Shown piece after piece: positions 17,108 to 25,798 of a stretch of 64,000 bases of DNA. The notes beneath the pieces were generated by a model. It was given only the letters and a program-made list of their open reading frames with translations. It was not told the origin of the DNA and ran no database searches. The stretch is from Flagellimonas marinaquae (GTDB lineage: Bacteria > Bacteroidota > Bacteroidia > Flavobacteriales > Flavobacteriaceae), in the NCBI RefSeq assembly GCF_023716465.1, contig NZ_CP092415.1, forward strand, positions 709,001 to 773,000, read 5' to 3'. A program made the translations under genes and the position numbers. How positions within the stretch are numbered: position 1 is the stretch's first letter; the number at the start of each line of letters is the position of its first letter.

Positions 17108-18031
17108 TCAAAAATTATCGATCCAATTAAACTTTTCCTTAATTATTTCTTTCTTTTTTACTTCTAAATAATCCAAAAAGGCAACGGCTGCCGGAGAAAG
17201 GTTTTTGGACTTTAACCATATCAAATTCCACGTGGTCGTAATCGGAAGCCCTTTTAAATGAACAATTTTTAAATCTTTGTTCAACAATTCATTTTTTATA
17301 CCGATCAATGGCATAATGGAACAACCCAACCCAGATATAACTACCTGTTTAACAGCTTCGTTAGAGGTTAATTCTAATTTCTTGTTTACTCGAAAGCTGT
17401 TTTTCGCCACAAAGCTTTCCATGGCATTTCGGGTAGCCGAACCTGGTTCTCGATAAATTAATGGGATTTTCTCGAACAATTTTGTTTTACTAGGGTTTTT
17501 GGGCAATTCCCTTTTATAATGGCTCACATAAAATAACTTGTTCGGCATTAATTCAACGCGCTCAACATTCAGTTTTTCGGGCAAAACGGACACCAACGCA
17601 AAATCCACTTCGTTCAGTTCCAAACTTCGGATTACTTTGGTCTTGTTGGTTACATCCATAATTAGATCGATACCGTTATGTTCGCTCATAAACTCTGACA
17701 TAAAATATGGCATTACGTACTTTCCAGTGGATACGACGGATATTTTTAACCGCCCCGATAACTTACCTTGATAGGCCATGGTACGGTAATTAATCTCCTG
17801 GACCTGATTAACGATCTTTTCTGCAGCAACGGCAATTTCCTTTCCAAAATCCGTGATAAAAAGTCGTCGTCCGACCACTTCAGTCAATGGAATTGGAAAC
17901 TGATCCTGAAAATTTTTTAGCTGAATTGACACTGCTGGCTGGGTTAAGTGCAACTCTTCAGAAGCCTTTGTAATACTCTGTAATTCAGTTATTTTAAGAA
18001 ATATCTGAAGTTGATGCAATGTATAGTTCAT
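17108..18031 (-). CDS. LysR family regulator, probable controller of the DAB operon
   Basis: 307 residues with the N-terminal LysR winged helix (LHQLQIFLKITELQSITKAS, EELHLTQPAVSIQLKNF) and a two-part effector domain (GRLKISVVSTGKYVMPYFM, DFALVSVLP, PLIYREPGSATRNAME, SGLGCSIMPLIG). It resembles the CbbR/CmpR subgroup that senses carbon status in other bacteria. It is divergent from, and only 96 bp away from, the first gene of the bicarbonate-uptake operon. The shared gap is AT-rich with repeated ATTAAT motifs that could be LysR sites. Regulation of dabAB is inferred from position. Confidence 0.88.
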   Translation of the reverse strand: MNYTLHQLQIFLKITELQSITKASEELHLTQPAVSIQLKNFQDQFPIPLTEVVGRRLFITDFGKEIAVAAEKIVNQVQEINYRTMAYQGKLSGRLKISVVSTGKYVMPYFMSEFMSEHNGIDLIMDVTNKTKVIRSLELNEVDFALVSVLPEKLNVERVELMPNKLFYVSHYKRELPKNPSKTKLFEKIPLIYREPGSATRNAMESFVAKNSFRVNKKLELTSNEAVKQVVISGLGCSIMPLIGIKNELLNKDLKIVHLKGLPITTTWNLIWLKSKNLSPAAVAFLDYLEVKKKEIIKEKFNWIDNF

Positions 18032-18127
18032 AAATATTTTTAATGCTTGTTATTATAAAGATAAATAAAAATTAATGATTAATATGAATAATCTTTGCAA
18101 TCAAAATCACAGTAAAACAACATACAC

Positions 18128-18436
18128 ATGGAAACAAAGCAAGTCGCCAAGATCTTGACCGAAACAAAAAACATCCAACTGGTGGATGGAAAATTCACCC
18201 CGACCGAAGCATCGGACTTGATTACTTCTTTGATCAATGAAAAAATCAATTTTCACAAAATCCAAAGATTAAAAATTTGGGAAGGTGACCATCATCGCAA
18301 AACCAATTTGTTGGACAGTCGGATAGACGAGCTGGTAGAAGAAAAGAAAATAGCTAAAAAAATTGTAGCCGAAGCCAGGAGCCAAGGTAAAAACCTGAGC
18401 ATAAATGGCATATTACAAATATCGCTCAAAGATTGA
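18128..18436 (+). CDS. Small unknown protein, first gene of the DAB operon
   Basis: 102 residues, charged and soluble, with a likely helical, coiled-coil-like central part (KINFHKIQRLKIWEGDHH, then IDELVEEKKIAKKIVAEARS). No signal peptide and no known domain that I recognise. It starts 96 bp from the divergent LysR gene and is followed after 46 bp by a small membrane protein, then dabB and dabA, all on one strand. It could be a regulatory or accessory component of the inorganic-carbon pump; the sequence gives no direct proof. Confidence 0.75.
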   Translation: METKQVAKILTETKNIQLVDGKFTPTEASDLITSLINEKINFHKIQRLKIWEGDHHRKTNLLDSRIDELVEEKKIAKKIVAEARSQGKNLSINGILQISLKD

Positions 18437-18482
18437 CTCATTCTTTTCAACATTCAAAAAGTTCAATAAAAATTCATTTTCA

Positions 18483-18683
18483 ATGGAACTATCAAAAAAA
18501 AACACAACAACACTATTGGGCCTCCTTCTACTATTAGGGTTTATAGCGCTTTCTTATTTGGAAGGATCTCTATTCCTGGATAAAATACTCCTATGCAGCT
18601 TTATTCTTGCCGTAGTGTTGTTTGCCAATCTGCAAAGTGGGGTGCGCCGCAACATTACCGGTAAAAAACAAGATAACGGATAA
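18483..18683 (+). CDS. Small two-helix membrane protein of the DAB operon
   Basis: 66 residues from ATG at 18483. An ATG at 18405 in the same frame would overlap the previous gene and add a charged leader, so the later start is preferred. Two hydrophobic segments (TTLLGLLLLLGFIALSYL and ILLCSFILAVVLFANL) indicate an inner-membrane hairpin with a basic C-terminus. It ends 22 bp before the dabB start. I know no family for it. Position suggests an accessory subunit of the DabAB complex. Confidence 0.6.
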   Translation: MELSKKNTTTLLGLLLLLGFIALSYLEGSLFLDKILLCSFILAVVLFANLQSGVRRNITGKKQDNG

Positions 18684-18705
18684 TATATCAAGAGCCACAG
18701 AGACT

Positions 18706-20166
18706 ATGACTACATTGACCAGTACATCTAAAACATCTTCCATAAAAAAGCACTTTTCTGGAGCTATACATATATTATTTTGGTTGGCCTTTTTGGCCAA
18801 CCTCATCCCTATTTTAATTTTATATCCGGATATTCCAGAGTGGAAATGGTACGGCATTTTTAGAATAAACGGGTTTACAGCCCTACTGTGGACTACGTTC
18901 ACATTTTTTAGTGCCATTATTGGCAAGTATGCGCTATCCTACTTTAAGGATGAAGACCAAAAAAACACATTCATGGGGTTAGGTCTTGCTTTTACCATAA
19001 CGGTGATGCTCTTCGTAATCTCCGACCATCTCATTCTATTTATTGTGTTTTGGCTACTTATGGGAACAATAATGTCCAGGTTAATCGGAATGCAATCCCA
19101 ATGGGGTGATGCAAGGGAAGCTAAAAGGTTTAGTCGACGTAATTTTGTTATTGGGACCGGTTTTTTAAGTATAGGCCTTCTTCTACCTGCATCGTACAAC
19201 AATACCATCACGATAACTGAATGGGTTGCCCAAGTTAGTACCACACCAGGTTTTATAAAAATCATCTCAGCATTGTGCATAATAACTGCTGCACTGATCC
19301 AATCCGCATTATTTCCATTCCATAAATGGTTATTATCCGCTATGACGGCCCCTACGCCTGCATCTGCATTGATGCACGCAGGATTTGTTAACGGCTCCGG
19401 AATATTGTTAACCTTGTTCGCACCATTATTATATGCTTCCAACACACTGGAGATTCTACTGGTCATAGGCGGCCTCACGGCAATCCTAGCCCAATTTACA
19501 AAGCTGATCCAGGTTAATGTTAAACAACGTTTGGCATGTTCTACCATTGCCCAAATGGGTTTTATGATCATGCAATGCGGGCTCGGGTTTTTTAATGCGG
19601 CAATAGCCCACCTTATTCTGCACGGGTTTTATAAGGCATACCTTTTTCTTGCTTCGGGAGAGGAGATTGAGAAAACAAGACCAAGTACCCGTCCGAAAAT
19701 CAGAATAAAATGGTTCCAAGCTCCTGTTGTTCTGCTGTCCAGTGTACTTGGAGCATATACCTTTGTTCTGTTTACGGGGAAAGATGTAGTACAACTGGAT
19801 AGTAGTATTTTCCTCATACTGATAGTTTCCATAACGGTAGGCCAGGTGACCTACAATATCGTAAAACAGAGTCCACTATCCGGAATTCAGAGAATTTTAT
19901 TGCCTCCCCTACTTTTCATCTCGGGCATTGGGGCGTACTCCCTATTTTACAATGGTGCTACCACTCTAATGTCGGACTTGCCATTGGTGGCCGCCCCCAC
20001 TCCCCTATCCCCCGCACAAGTTGTTTTTGGCATAGTTTTCCTCATTGGGTTTTTCTTAATGAAGTTGGGGTTCTATCGCAAGATTCCGTGGTTATATGTC
20101 AAATTGCTCAACCTTTCACAACCGAAAAACCGAACCATTTTAATGTACAAATCCAAAATCCAATGA
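18706..20166 (+). CDS. dabB: DabB: proton-conducting membrane subunit of DAB bicarbonate/CO2 uptake
   Basis: 486 residues from ATG at 18706; an in-frame TTG at 18622 would overlap the preceding gene and is rejected. It is a multi-pass protein of the NuoL/MrpA family (PF00361): the signature FPFHKWLLSAMTAPTPASAL, then MHAG, lies near residues 202-225, with many further hydrophobic helices. In the DAB system DabB couples cation flux to the carbonic-anhydrase-like DabA partner to accumulate inorganic carbon. The stop overlaps the dabA start as ATGA, so the two are translationally coupled. It lacks the other subunits of Complex I around it, which argues against nuoL. Confidence 0.9.
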   Translation: MTTLTSTSKTSSIKKHFSGAIHILFWLAFLANLIPILILYPDIPEWKWYGIFRINGFTALLWTTFTFFSAIIGKYALSYFKDEDQKNTFMGLGLAFTITVMLFVISDHLILFIVFWLLMGTIMSRLIGMQSQWGDAREAKRFSRRNFVIGTGFLSIGLLLPASYNNTITITEWVAQVSTTPGFIKIISALCIITAALIQSALFPFHKWLLSAMTAPTPASALMHAGFVNGSGILLTLFAPLLYASNTLEILLVIGGLTAILAQFTKLIQVNVKQRLACSTIAQMGFMIMQCGLGFFNAAIAHLILHGFYKAYLFLASGEEIEKTRPSTRPKIRIKWFQAPVVLLSSVLGAYTFVLFTGKDVVQLDSSIFLILIVSITVGQVTYNIVKQSPLSGIQRILLPPLLFISGIGAYSLFYNGATTLMSDLPLVAAPTPLSPAQVVFGIVFLIGFFLMKLGFYRKIPWLYVKLLNLSQPKNRTILMYKSKIQ

Positions 20167-22559
20167 AATCCACAAACCTTATATATCAAATAGAGGAAGC
20201 TTCCAAGGTTATTGGTAATACCTGGCCCCTCTATTCTTTCGTAACATCGAATCCTTTGAACGACCTACAAGATCTACACTTTTCCGAGGCGGTGTACAAA
20301 ATAAAATCACTTTTAGATGCCAAAGTGTATCCGAGTGCAACAATGTTTCGCAAAGCATGGGATAATGGAGAAATTAAAAAAAACGAATTGGTTCCACTTT
20401 TAAAAGAACATGGTTTCAATACTACACCGGCAGGTTGCCTGGAAATAATGGGTTGCGAATCAATATTGGAAATCAAAAATCAGAACCACCAGCTGGATAG
20501 AATTATGGTTAAGTGGCTATCAACTTTTTTGGATGAAGGTTTGGCCGAATGGGAAATGCCAGGTAAGGATCGTGGATTTTATATGGCATGGAGACAGTTG
20601 GTTCCTTTTGATGCCGAATCGGGCAAACCATCTTTATCCAGCATTCCATCTTTAAGCGAGCAGGCACTATCACAACTTACCGAGGGATGCACAGATGAAG
20701 AAATACAATCTATCTTTACACATCATTTAGCGGCATTACCAGGTTGGGCAGGTTACATTAAACACAGAAACCTCCAGCCGCATGCCTGGCAAGATGCCTT
20801 CCCTATACATCTTCAAGATTACTTGGCCGTGCGACTATGGACGGCAAAATTACTACAGGTAGATATCCTCCCAAAAACAACAAAGGACAAAGACAATTCC
20901 GAGGTACAACAACTTAAATATATTTGGCTGAAAGCATGGGAAAAAAGTTGGCAAAAACGATTAATGCAGAAGCTAGAAAAAGCCTCCACTTGGACAGCAA
21001 AAGAAGCAAACCGAAAAAGTGTCCCTGACGCCCAATTTGTTTTCTGTATCGATACTCGCTCGGAAATGATCCGAAGACATGTAGAGTCCACAGGAAACTA
21101 CGAAACCTATGGATACGCAGGGTTCTTTGGCATTGCCATGGATTATGAGAATCCGAAAGACGGTCTATCCCATAAATCATGCCCACCGATTTTAGATTCC
21201 AGCTATGCCGTGTCCGAATCGGCACAAAAAAATAAGAATGAGCAGAAAAGAACCCTGGATCTACAAATTGAAAAGCAAAGGTTTTGGAACTATTTTCTAA
21301 AAAGAATGAAAAACATGTTGCCCTCGAGCTTTGGCTTTGTCGAAGGCTCCGGGTTTTTCTATGGACTGCAGATGTTTTTAAAAACTATGGTGCCCGGAGC
21401 AATGTACAACATGTCCAAAACCAACGAGACATCCTACGAATCCGCTTGTGAGCCACATTTGGAAAACAAAGATTGTAATTCATCATCAGAGTTGAATATC
21501 TCAGCGGAGGAAAAGGCAATGCTGGTTAAATCGGCCTTTGAACTAATGGGATGGAAACAATTTGCGCCGCTTATCCTTTTTATAGGACATGGGAGTCATT
21601 CAGCAAATAACCCATATGGTTCCAGTCTGGATTGTGGTGCATGTGCCGCTAGTCCGGGAAGGCATAATGCCCGTTTGCTTGCCAAACTGGCCAATGAACC
21701 CGAAGTTCGGCAAGTCTTGAAAGACAAGTTTCTGATTAAAATACCTGAAAGAACCTACTTTGTAGGGGGCGAACACAATACCACTACGGATCAAATCGTA
21801 CTTTTTGATTCCACAATACCGAATTCTCATAAACAACAAATAAGTATACTACGGAAAGACTTGCGCAAGATTCAAGAAACAGCAACCCAAGAAAGACTGG
21901 GCATTAACACCGGAAGTATTTATCGCGCCCAGATCAATGCGAGCAACTGGGGCGAAACCAGACCAGAATGGGGATTGGCAAAAAATGCAAGCTTTATAAT
22001 AGCACCAAGGACCACTACGCAAAACTTGTCCTTGGATGGGCGTTCTTTTTTGCATTCCTATGATTGGAAAACGGACAAAGAAGGTAAAATACTGGAAACC
22101 ATAATGCAAGGTCCTATGGTAGTTACCCAATGGATCAATAACCACTACTACTTTTCTACAGTGGACAACAACACATTTGGTGGCGGAACCAAGGTAACGC
22201 ACAACATTACAGGTAAATTTGGAGTGGTCCAGGGGAATGGGGGCGATCTTAAAACAGGTCTTCCGTGGGAATCGCTATACACTTCCAAGGAAACCCCATT
22301 CCACGCTCCCCTTCGACTATCCGTTGTAATACAGGCACCTTTGGATACGGTAAGAGCGATTATTAACCAAAACAACAACCTAAAATCATTGATCGATAAC
22401 GAGTGGATCTATATCATTGTTATGGACCCTTTAAAAAATGGAGCCTTCTACAGTTATCAAAAAAACTTGGGGTGGTCCTCAAACTCAAAAAAGAAAGTTA
22501 TACCATCTAAAAGCAAAACCGAGCTTGAAAAAAACATGCCCGAAAAAGTTCTGGCATAA
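20163..22559 (+). CDS. dabA: DabA: zinc carbonic-anhydrase-like subunit of DAB (DUF2309/UPF0753)
   Basis: 798 residues from ATG at 20163; an in-frame GTG at 20088 inside dabB is rejected. The beta-carbonic-anhydrase-like zinc site is complete: Cys295 and Asp297 in FCIDTRSEMIRRH, His476 in FIGHGSHSANNPYGSS and Cys491 in LDCGAC. The His-Cys spacing of 15 equals that of the characterised DabA of Halothiobacillus (His524/Cys539). The protein converts CO2 to bicarbonate vectorially on the cytoplasmic face of the membrane together with DabB. It overlaps dabB by 4 bp and is followed by a strong terminator. In a heterotroph this would supply bicarbonate for anaplerotic carboxylases at low CO2. Confidence 0.94.
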   Translation: MKSTNLIYQIEEASKVIGNTWPLYSFVTSNPLNDLQDLHFSEAVYKIKSLLDAKVYPSATMFRKAWDNGEIKKNELVPLLKEHGFNTTPAGCLEIMGCESILEIKNQNHQLDRIMVKWLSTFLDEGLAEWEMPGKDRGFYMAWRQLVPFDAESGKPSLSSIPSLSEQALSQLTEGCTDEEIQSIFTHHLAALPGWAGYIKHRNLQPHAWQDAFPIHLQDYLAVRLWTAKLLQVDILPKTTKDKDNSEVQQLKYIWLKAWEKSWQKRLMQKLEKASTWTAKEANRKSVPDAQFVFCIDTRSEMIRRHVESTGNYETYGYAGFFGIAMDYENPKDGLSHKSCPPILDSSYAVSESAQKNKNEQKRTLDLQIEKQRFWNYFLKRMKNMLPSSFGFVEGSGFFYGLQMFLKTMVPGAMYNMSKTNETSYESACEPHLENKDCNSSSELNISAEEKAMLVKSAFELMGWKQFAPLILFIGHGSHSANNPYGSSLDCGACAASPGRHNARLLAKLANEPEVRQVLKDKFLIKIPERTYFVGGEHNTTTDQIVLFDSTIPNSHKQQISILRKDLRKIQETATQERLGINTGSIYRAQINASNWGETRPEWGLAKNASFIIAPRTTTQNLSLDGRSFLHSYDWKTDKEGKILETIMQGPMVVTQWINNHYYFSTVDNNTFGGGTKVTHNITGKFGVVQGNGGDLKTGLPWESLYTSKETPFHAPLRLSVVIQAPLDTVRAIINQNNNLKSLIDNEWIYIIVMDPLKNGAFYSYQKNLGWSSNSKKKVIPSKSKTELEKNMPEKVLA

Positions 22560-22602
22560 CCGATTGTTCTTAATAAGTAGGAGCAAGTTTGATTTGAACG
22601 TG

Positions 22603-22633
22603 AAACCTGTAAATGAAAGTTTACAGGTTTTTT
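22603..22633. terminator. Terminator after dabA, also facing the DUF1080 gene
   Basis: AAACCTGTAAA-TGAAAG-TTTACAGGTTT: a perfect 11-bp stem with a 6-nt loop followed by T's. It ends the DAB operon, and with an A-rich left flank it may also serve the convergent lipoprotein gene. Confidence 0.88.
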
Positions 22634-22692
22634 CTTGCCCTATCTTAGCTGGAAAAACCAGGTTAAATAAATTTAATGGGGAATCTTTCGAA

Positions 22693-23454
22693 CTACAGCT
22701 CCCTAATTTTAATATTCCTGAACCAAGTCTCAAAATACCAATATTGCAGAGAAATCTTGCCTTCGGTAGTTTTTCCGAATTCCGGATATTTGGATAAATG
22801 GGTGCCTTTTATCTTTTCTCTCCACTCGTCCGAACCCAAGTCTTCCTCTGCTGTAAGAATACCGTTCAAATAAAACTCAATTTTGCCATCGACTTGTTTT
22901 ATTCTTGTCCTGTTCCAGTCTCCTTGTTTTACTTCTACATTATTTTGTTGTGGTAAAAATGCATACAGACATCCGGGGCGTTTAACTGGAACATCGTAAT
23001 CCATGTGATCGGCACCCAAAATTTGATATTCTGGACCACTCTGCCATGCCGTGGGGACATCTGGCAGTTCCTGTACGTTTATAAAAATACCGCTGTTTCC
23101 ATTTCCGACGACCTTCCATTCCAACAAAAGCTCATAGTTCGAATATGATGTATCGGTAACCAGATCGCCTGCGGATAAAGATTCGTTCTTTGTGTTGCTA
23201 TGCAATGTCCCATCTTCTACTTCCCAAACCGAATCAGCCGTTGGATCATTGTACAAATGCCATCCATCCAAGGTCTCTCCATCGAACAGCAATTCCCACC
23301 CTTGCTCCTTTTCGACTTCCAGTAATTGATTGTGCACCGCATTTTCCATTGCTTCCTTTTTAGTGCGCCATATGTTGGTTTCTTTCTCTTTTTTCTCTGT
23401 CTTACAGGATAGAATCACCACTACCAGAATACTTCCAAATATTTTCTTGTTCAT
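22693..23454 (-). CDS. DUF1080 (3-keto-disaccharide hydrolase family) lipoprotein
   Basis: 253 residues with signal segment and lipobox ILSC (Cys17). The DUF1080 fold (PF06439) is clear: GWELLFDGETLDGWHLYN, WEVEDGTLHS, LVTDTSYSNYELLLEWKV, NSGIFINVQE, GPEYQILGADH and the closing ISLQYWYFETWFRNIKIREL. Related proteins are concanavalin-like sandwiches, and some hydrolyse 3-keto-glycosides. It is a single gene convergent with dabA. Its function here is unknown beyond probable carbohydrate contact. Confidence 0.88.
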   Translation of the reverse strand: MNKKIFGSILVVVILSCKTEKKEKETNIWRTKKEAMENAVHNQLLEVEKEQGWELLFDGETLDGWHLYNDPTADSVWEVEDGTLHSNTKNESLSAGDLVTDTSYSNYELLLEWKVVGNGNSGIFINVQELPDVPTAWQSGPEYQILGADHMDYDVPVKRPGCLYAFLPQQNNVEVKQGDWNRTRIKQVDGKIEFYLNGILTAEEDLGSDEWREKIKGTHLSKYPEFGKTTEGKISLQYWYFETWFRNIKIREL

Positions 23455-23612
23455 AAAGGTTCAAAGAATTTTCAAATGTGCTGTGCTTAAAGATAGAAAA
23501 AGTAATCTACTCACTTTTGCCGACCTTCACTATAATGGGTAAAGCAAAGGTGACCTAGGTCACTTAGAAAAAAATGGGGTTTTTATAACTTGCGATATCA
23601 ATTCTAAAAACA

Positions 23613-23912
23613 ATGAAAGGAAATTTTGCAACATTGATCAACAGTGAGCAGTTAACACTGATCGATTTTTCTGCCGAATGGTGCGGTCCCTGTAAAATGT
23701 TGGCTCCTATTTTAAAACAGGTAAAAGATGAAATGGGCGATGATCTAAAAATTGTAAAGATCGATGTGGACAAAAATCAAAGTCTGGCCAATACGTATCA
23801 GGTAAGAGGGGTTCCAACCCTGATTTTCTTTAAAAACGGTAAACAACTCTGGAGGAAATCCGGAGTACTCCAAAAAGCAGAACTGGTTCAGCTTGCCAAG
23901 TCCTTCTTATAA
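23613..23912 (+). CDS. Thioredoxin
   Basis: 99 residues with the canonical active site FSAEWCGPCKMLAPIL and cis-Pro loop VRGVPTLIFFKNGKQ. No signal peptide, so it is a cytoplasmic disulfide reductase. The protein is slightly shorter than E. coli TrxA. It is convergent with two universal-stress genes, with a 14-bp gap between the stops. The gene symbol is left open because several trx paralogues exist in such genomes. Confidence 0.93.
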   Translation: MKGNFATLINSEQLTLIDFSAEWCGPCKMLAPILKQVKDEMGDDLKIVKIDVDKNQSLANTYQVRGVPTLIFFKNGKQLWRKSGVLQKAELVQLAKSFL

Positions 23913-23926
23913 ATAAACCGTATCCA

Positions 23927-24796
23927 TTATTCAAATAAATGAATCACCAAAAATGGCACTGTGGTATTAAAGGTTACTTTTTTAATCACAGGCTCACGGG
24001 TCAGTCGCTCAAAAAAAGTATGGTCCTGATTGATCATTACTACCATGTCCAGAGCCCTATCCATGTCAACGACCTTTTGTATGGTTCGGTTTACGGAGTC
24101 CTCTTTTTCAACCTCAAAAAATTCATATTCAACATTTGTCAACCGTTTTTCCAGTGCCAATTTGGAGGCTTTTTGTTCTGGCGTTAGGTTATCCATACGT
24201 CCTACGTGGGCAATCCATAATTTGGCATTGAAATGCTCTGCCAAGCTCAAAACTGGTTTCAGTTCATAGCTTTCGAACAAGTGCTCGTACCCGGTGGCCA
24301 AGAGAATGGCATCCATTTTACCATCAGGTCGATAATCGTCCGGAACCGCAATTATGGGACAAAAATCGATATCCTTGATTACTTTGTAGGTGTTACTTCC
24401 CATAAATACTTCCTTTAATCCTGAAGACCCCTTGGTTCCCATCACCACATAATCTATTTCTTCCTTGTAAACTATTTTTCCCACGGCATTTACCAAGGCA
24501 CCAGCAACTGACCGTAGAATAAACCGATGTTCTGGATCGGTATCGATTTCCTGAATTTTTTTTAACTCTTGGTTGAGCTCACGTTCGGATTGTTCTTTCA
24601 TCAAGTTATAAAGTCGGGTATCGTTGGCCCCTGCCATTTTAGTGGACAGTCCTGATGCACCTACTTGGTAGGAGTTAAGGAGAAAGAAATCGCAAGGAAC
24701 GCCCTTAAAGGTTTTTAAAGCATAAGCTATGGCGTTCCAAGAGTTTTTGGAAAAATCCGTTGGCAGTACAATCCGCTTCTTTTTCATCTTGTTCAT
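23927..24796 (-). CDS. Universal stress protein, tandem UspA domains (second gene)
   Basis: 289 residues made of two UspA-like halves: KRIVLPTDFSKNSWNAIAYA..VVMGTKGSSGLKEVFMGSNTYKV (about 7-150) and a degenerate second half from residue 160. The first half carries the G-x2-G-x9-G(S/T) type ATP-binding pattern. It is a cytoplasmic stress protein of unknown output. Its start overlaps the stop of the upstream usp gene by 4 bp (ATGA), so the pair is co-translated and probably works together. Confidence 0.88.
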   Translation of the reverse strand: MNKMKKKRIVLPTDFSKNSWNAIAYALKTFKGVPCDFFLLNSYQVGASGLSTKMAGANDTRLYNLMKEQSERELNQELKKIQEIDTDPEHRFILRSVAGALVNAVGKIVYKEEIDYVVMGTKGSSGLKEVFMGSNTYKVIKDIDFCPIIAVPDDYRPDGKMDAILLATGYEHLFESYELKPVLSLAEHFNAKLWIAHVGRMDNLTPEQKASKLALEKRLTNVEYEFFEVEKEDSVNRTIQKVVDMDRALDMVVMINQDHTFFERLTREPVIKKVTFNTTVPFLVIHLFE

Positions 24797-25638
24797 CTTT
24801 TTAAATTCTGCATTACCATAAACGGTATCTTGATCTTTAAGCCGAGTAGGTCCACCGTTGACCTATACAGCATGTCTTCAAAAAAAGAATGTCTTGAATT
24901 CATCATAACCAACATGCCCGCCTCTTTTTCCGCTATTTTTTCGAGTATAACTTCTGCCTTGTTTTTAATGGGGGCTGTTTCAAAATACAGATAGGGCTTA
25001 GTAAGGGTCTCTTCCACGAACAGCTTGTTGTCCGCTTGTCGGGGACTGAGCTCATCAAAATCGGTGATGTACAAACAATGCACTTTGGATTTAAACTTGC
25101 CGGCCAGGTCTCCCAATAATTTAAGTTCCCTACGTTTATAAGGCAGTAAATAATCGGTCGGGAAAAGAATCGCTTTTGGTTGTTTGTATTCAAAACCCTC
25201 TGGCACGGCCAAAACAGGACATTTTACATACTTGAATATTTCTATGGTATAACTACCGAACGTTGTTTTATGATCACTGGTTTCCCCTTTGGTTCCCATG
25301 ATCACCAAATCGATATTCATTTCATCCACAAAATCATTGACACCATCGACCAGGTTATCAAAACAGGCTACGGTTTCAAAATTATGTAGTGGGTTGGGCG
25401 GTTCCCCTATAACAGAATCGATCAATTCATCCAATTTTCGCTCAACCACCTGCTTTTTCTCTTCTTTAATTTTATCAATTCCGTCTTTGTTTGCCGTATT
25501 GTACTCTCCATATACCTCTTCGGCAAAGGCATGCAGCACAAAAAAACAACTGCGCTCACATTTGTACAGCTCTTGGGCATACTGTAGTACATGCAGTGCA
25601 TTTTTGGAAAAATCGGTAGGGATCAGTATGGTTTTCAT
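24793..25638 (-). CDS. Universal stress protein, tandem UspA domains (first gene)
   Basis: 281 residues from ATG at 25638; a TTG 33 bp upstream is rejected because the UspA fold starts at MKTILIPTDFSKNALHVLQY. It has the same two-domain build as its downstream partner, with IDLVIMGTKGETSDHKTTFG as the nucleotide-binding region of the first half. It is the first gene of a two-gene operon with a 4-bp overlap. The two proteins are paralogues but clearly diverged, so this is an old duplication. Confidence 0.88.
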   Translation of the reverse strand: MKTILIPTDFSKNALHVLQYAQELYKCERSCFFVLHAFAEEVYGEYNTANKDGIDKIKEEKKQVVERKLDELIDSVIGEPPNPLHNFETVACFDNLVDGVNDFVDEMNIDLVIMGTKGETSDHKTTFGSYTIEIFKYVKCPVLAVPEGFEYKQPKAILFPTDYLLPYKRRELKLLGDLAGKFKSKVHCLYITDFDELSPRQADNKLFVEETLTKPYLYFETAPIKNKAEVILEKIAEKEAGMLVMMNSRHSFFEDMLYRSTVDLLGLKIKIPFMVMQNLKR

Positions 25639-25798
25639 GGGTTCCTCGCTTTTCCCAAAGATAGCCCCCAATAAAGTGCAATAAAATGATATTGGTCAAT
25701 CCCGAAGCCTATGCAACAACCCGCAGCGTTTTATCCTAAAGTCATTTACCTATAAAAAGTGCAAATTGAAAAATACAACCCGAAAACCAATTTCCACA

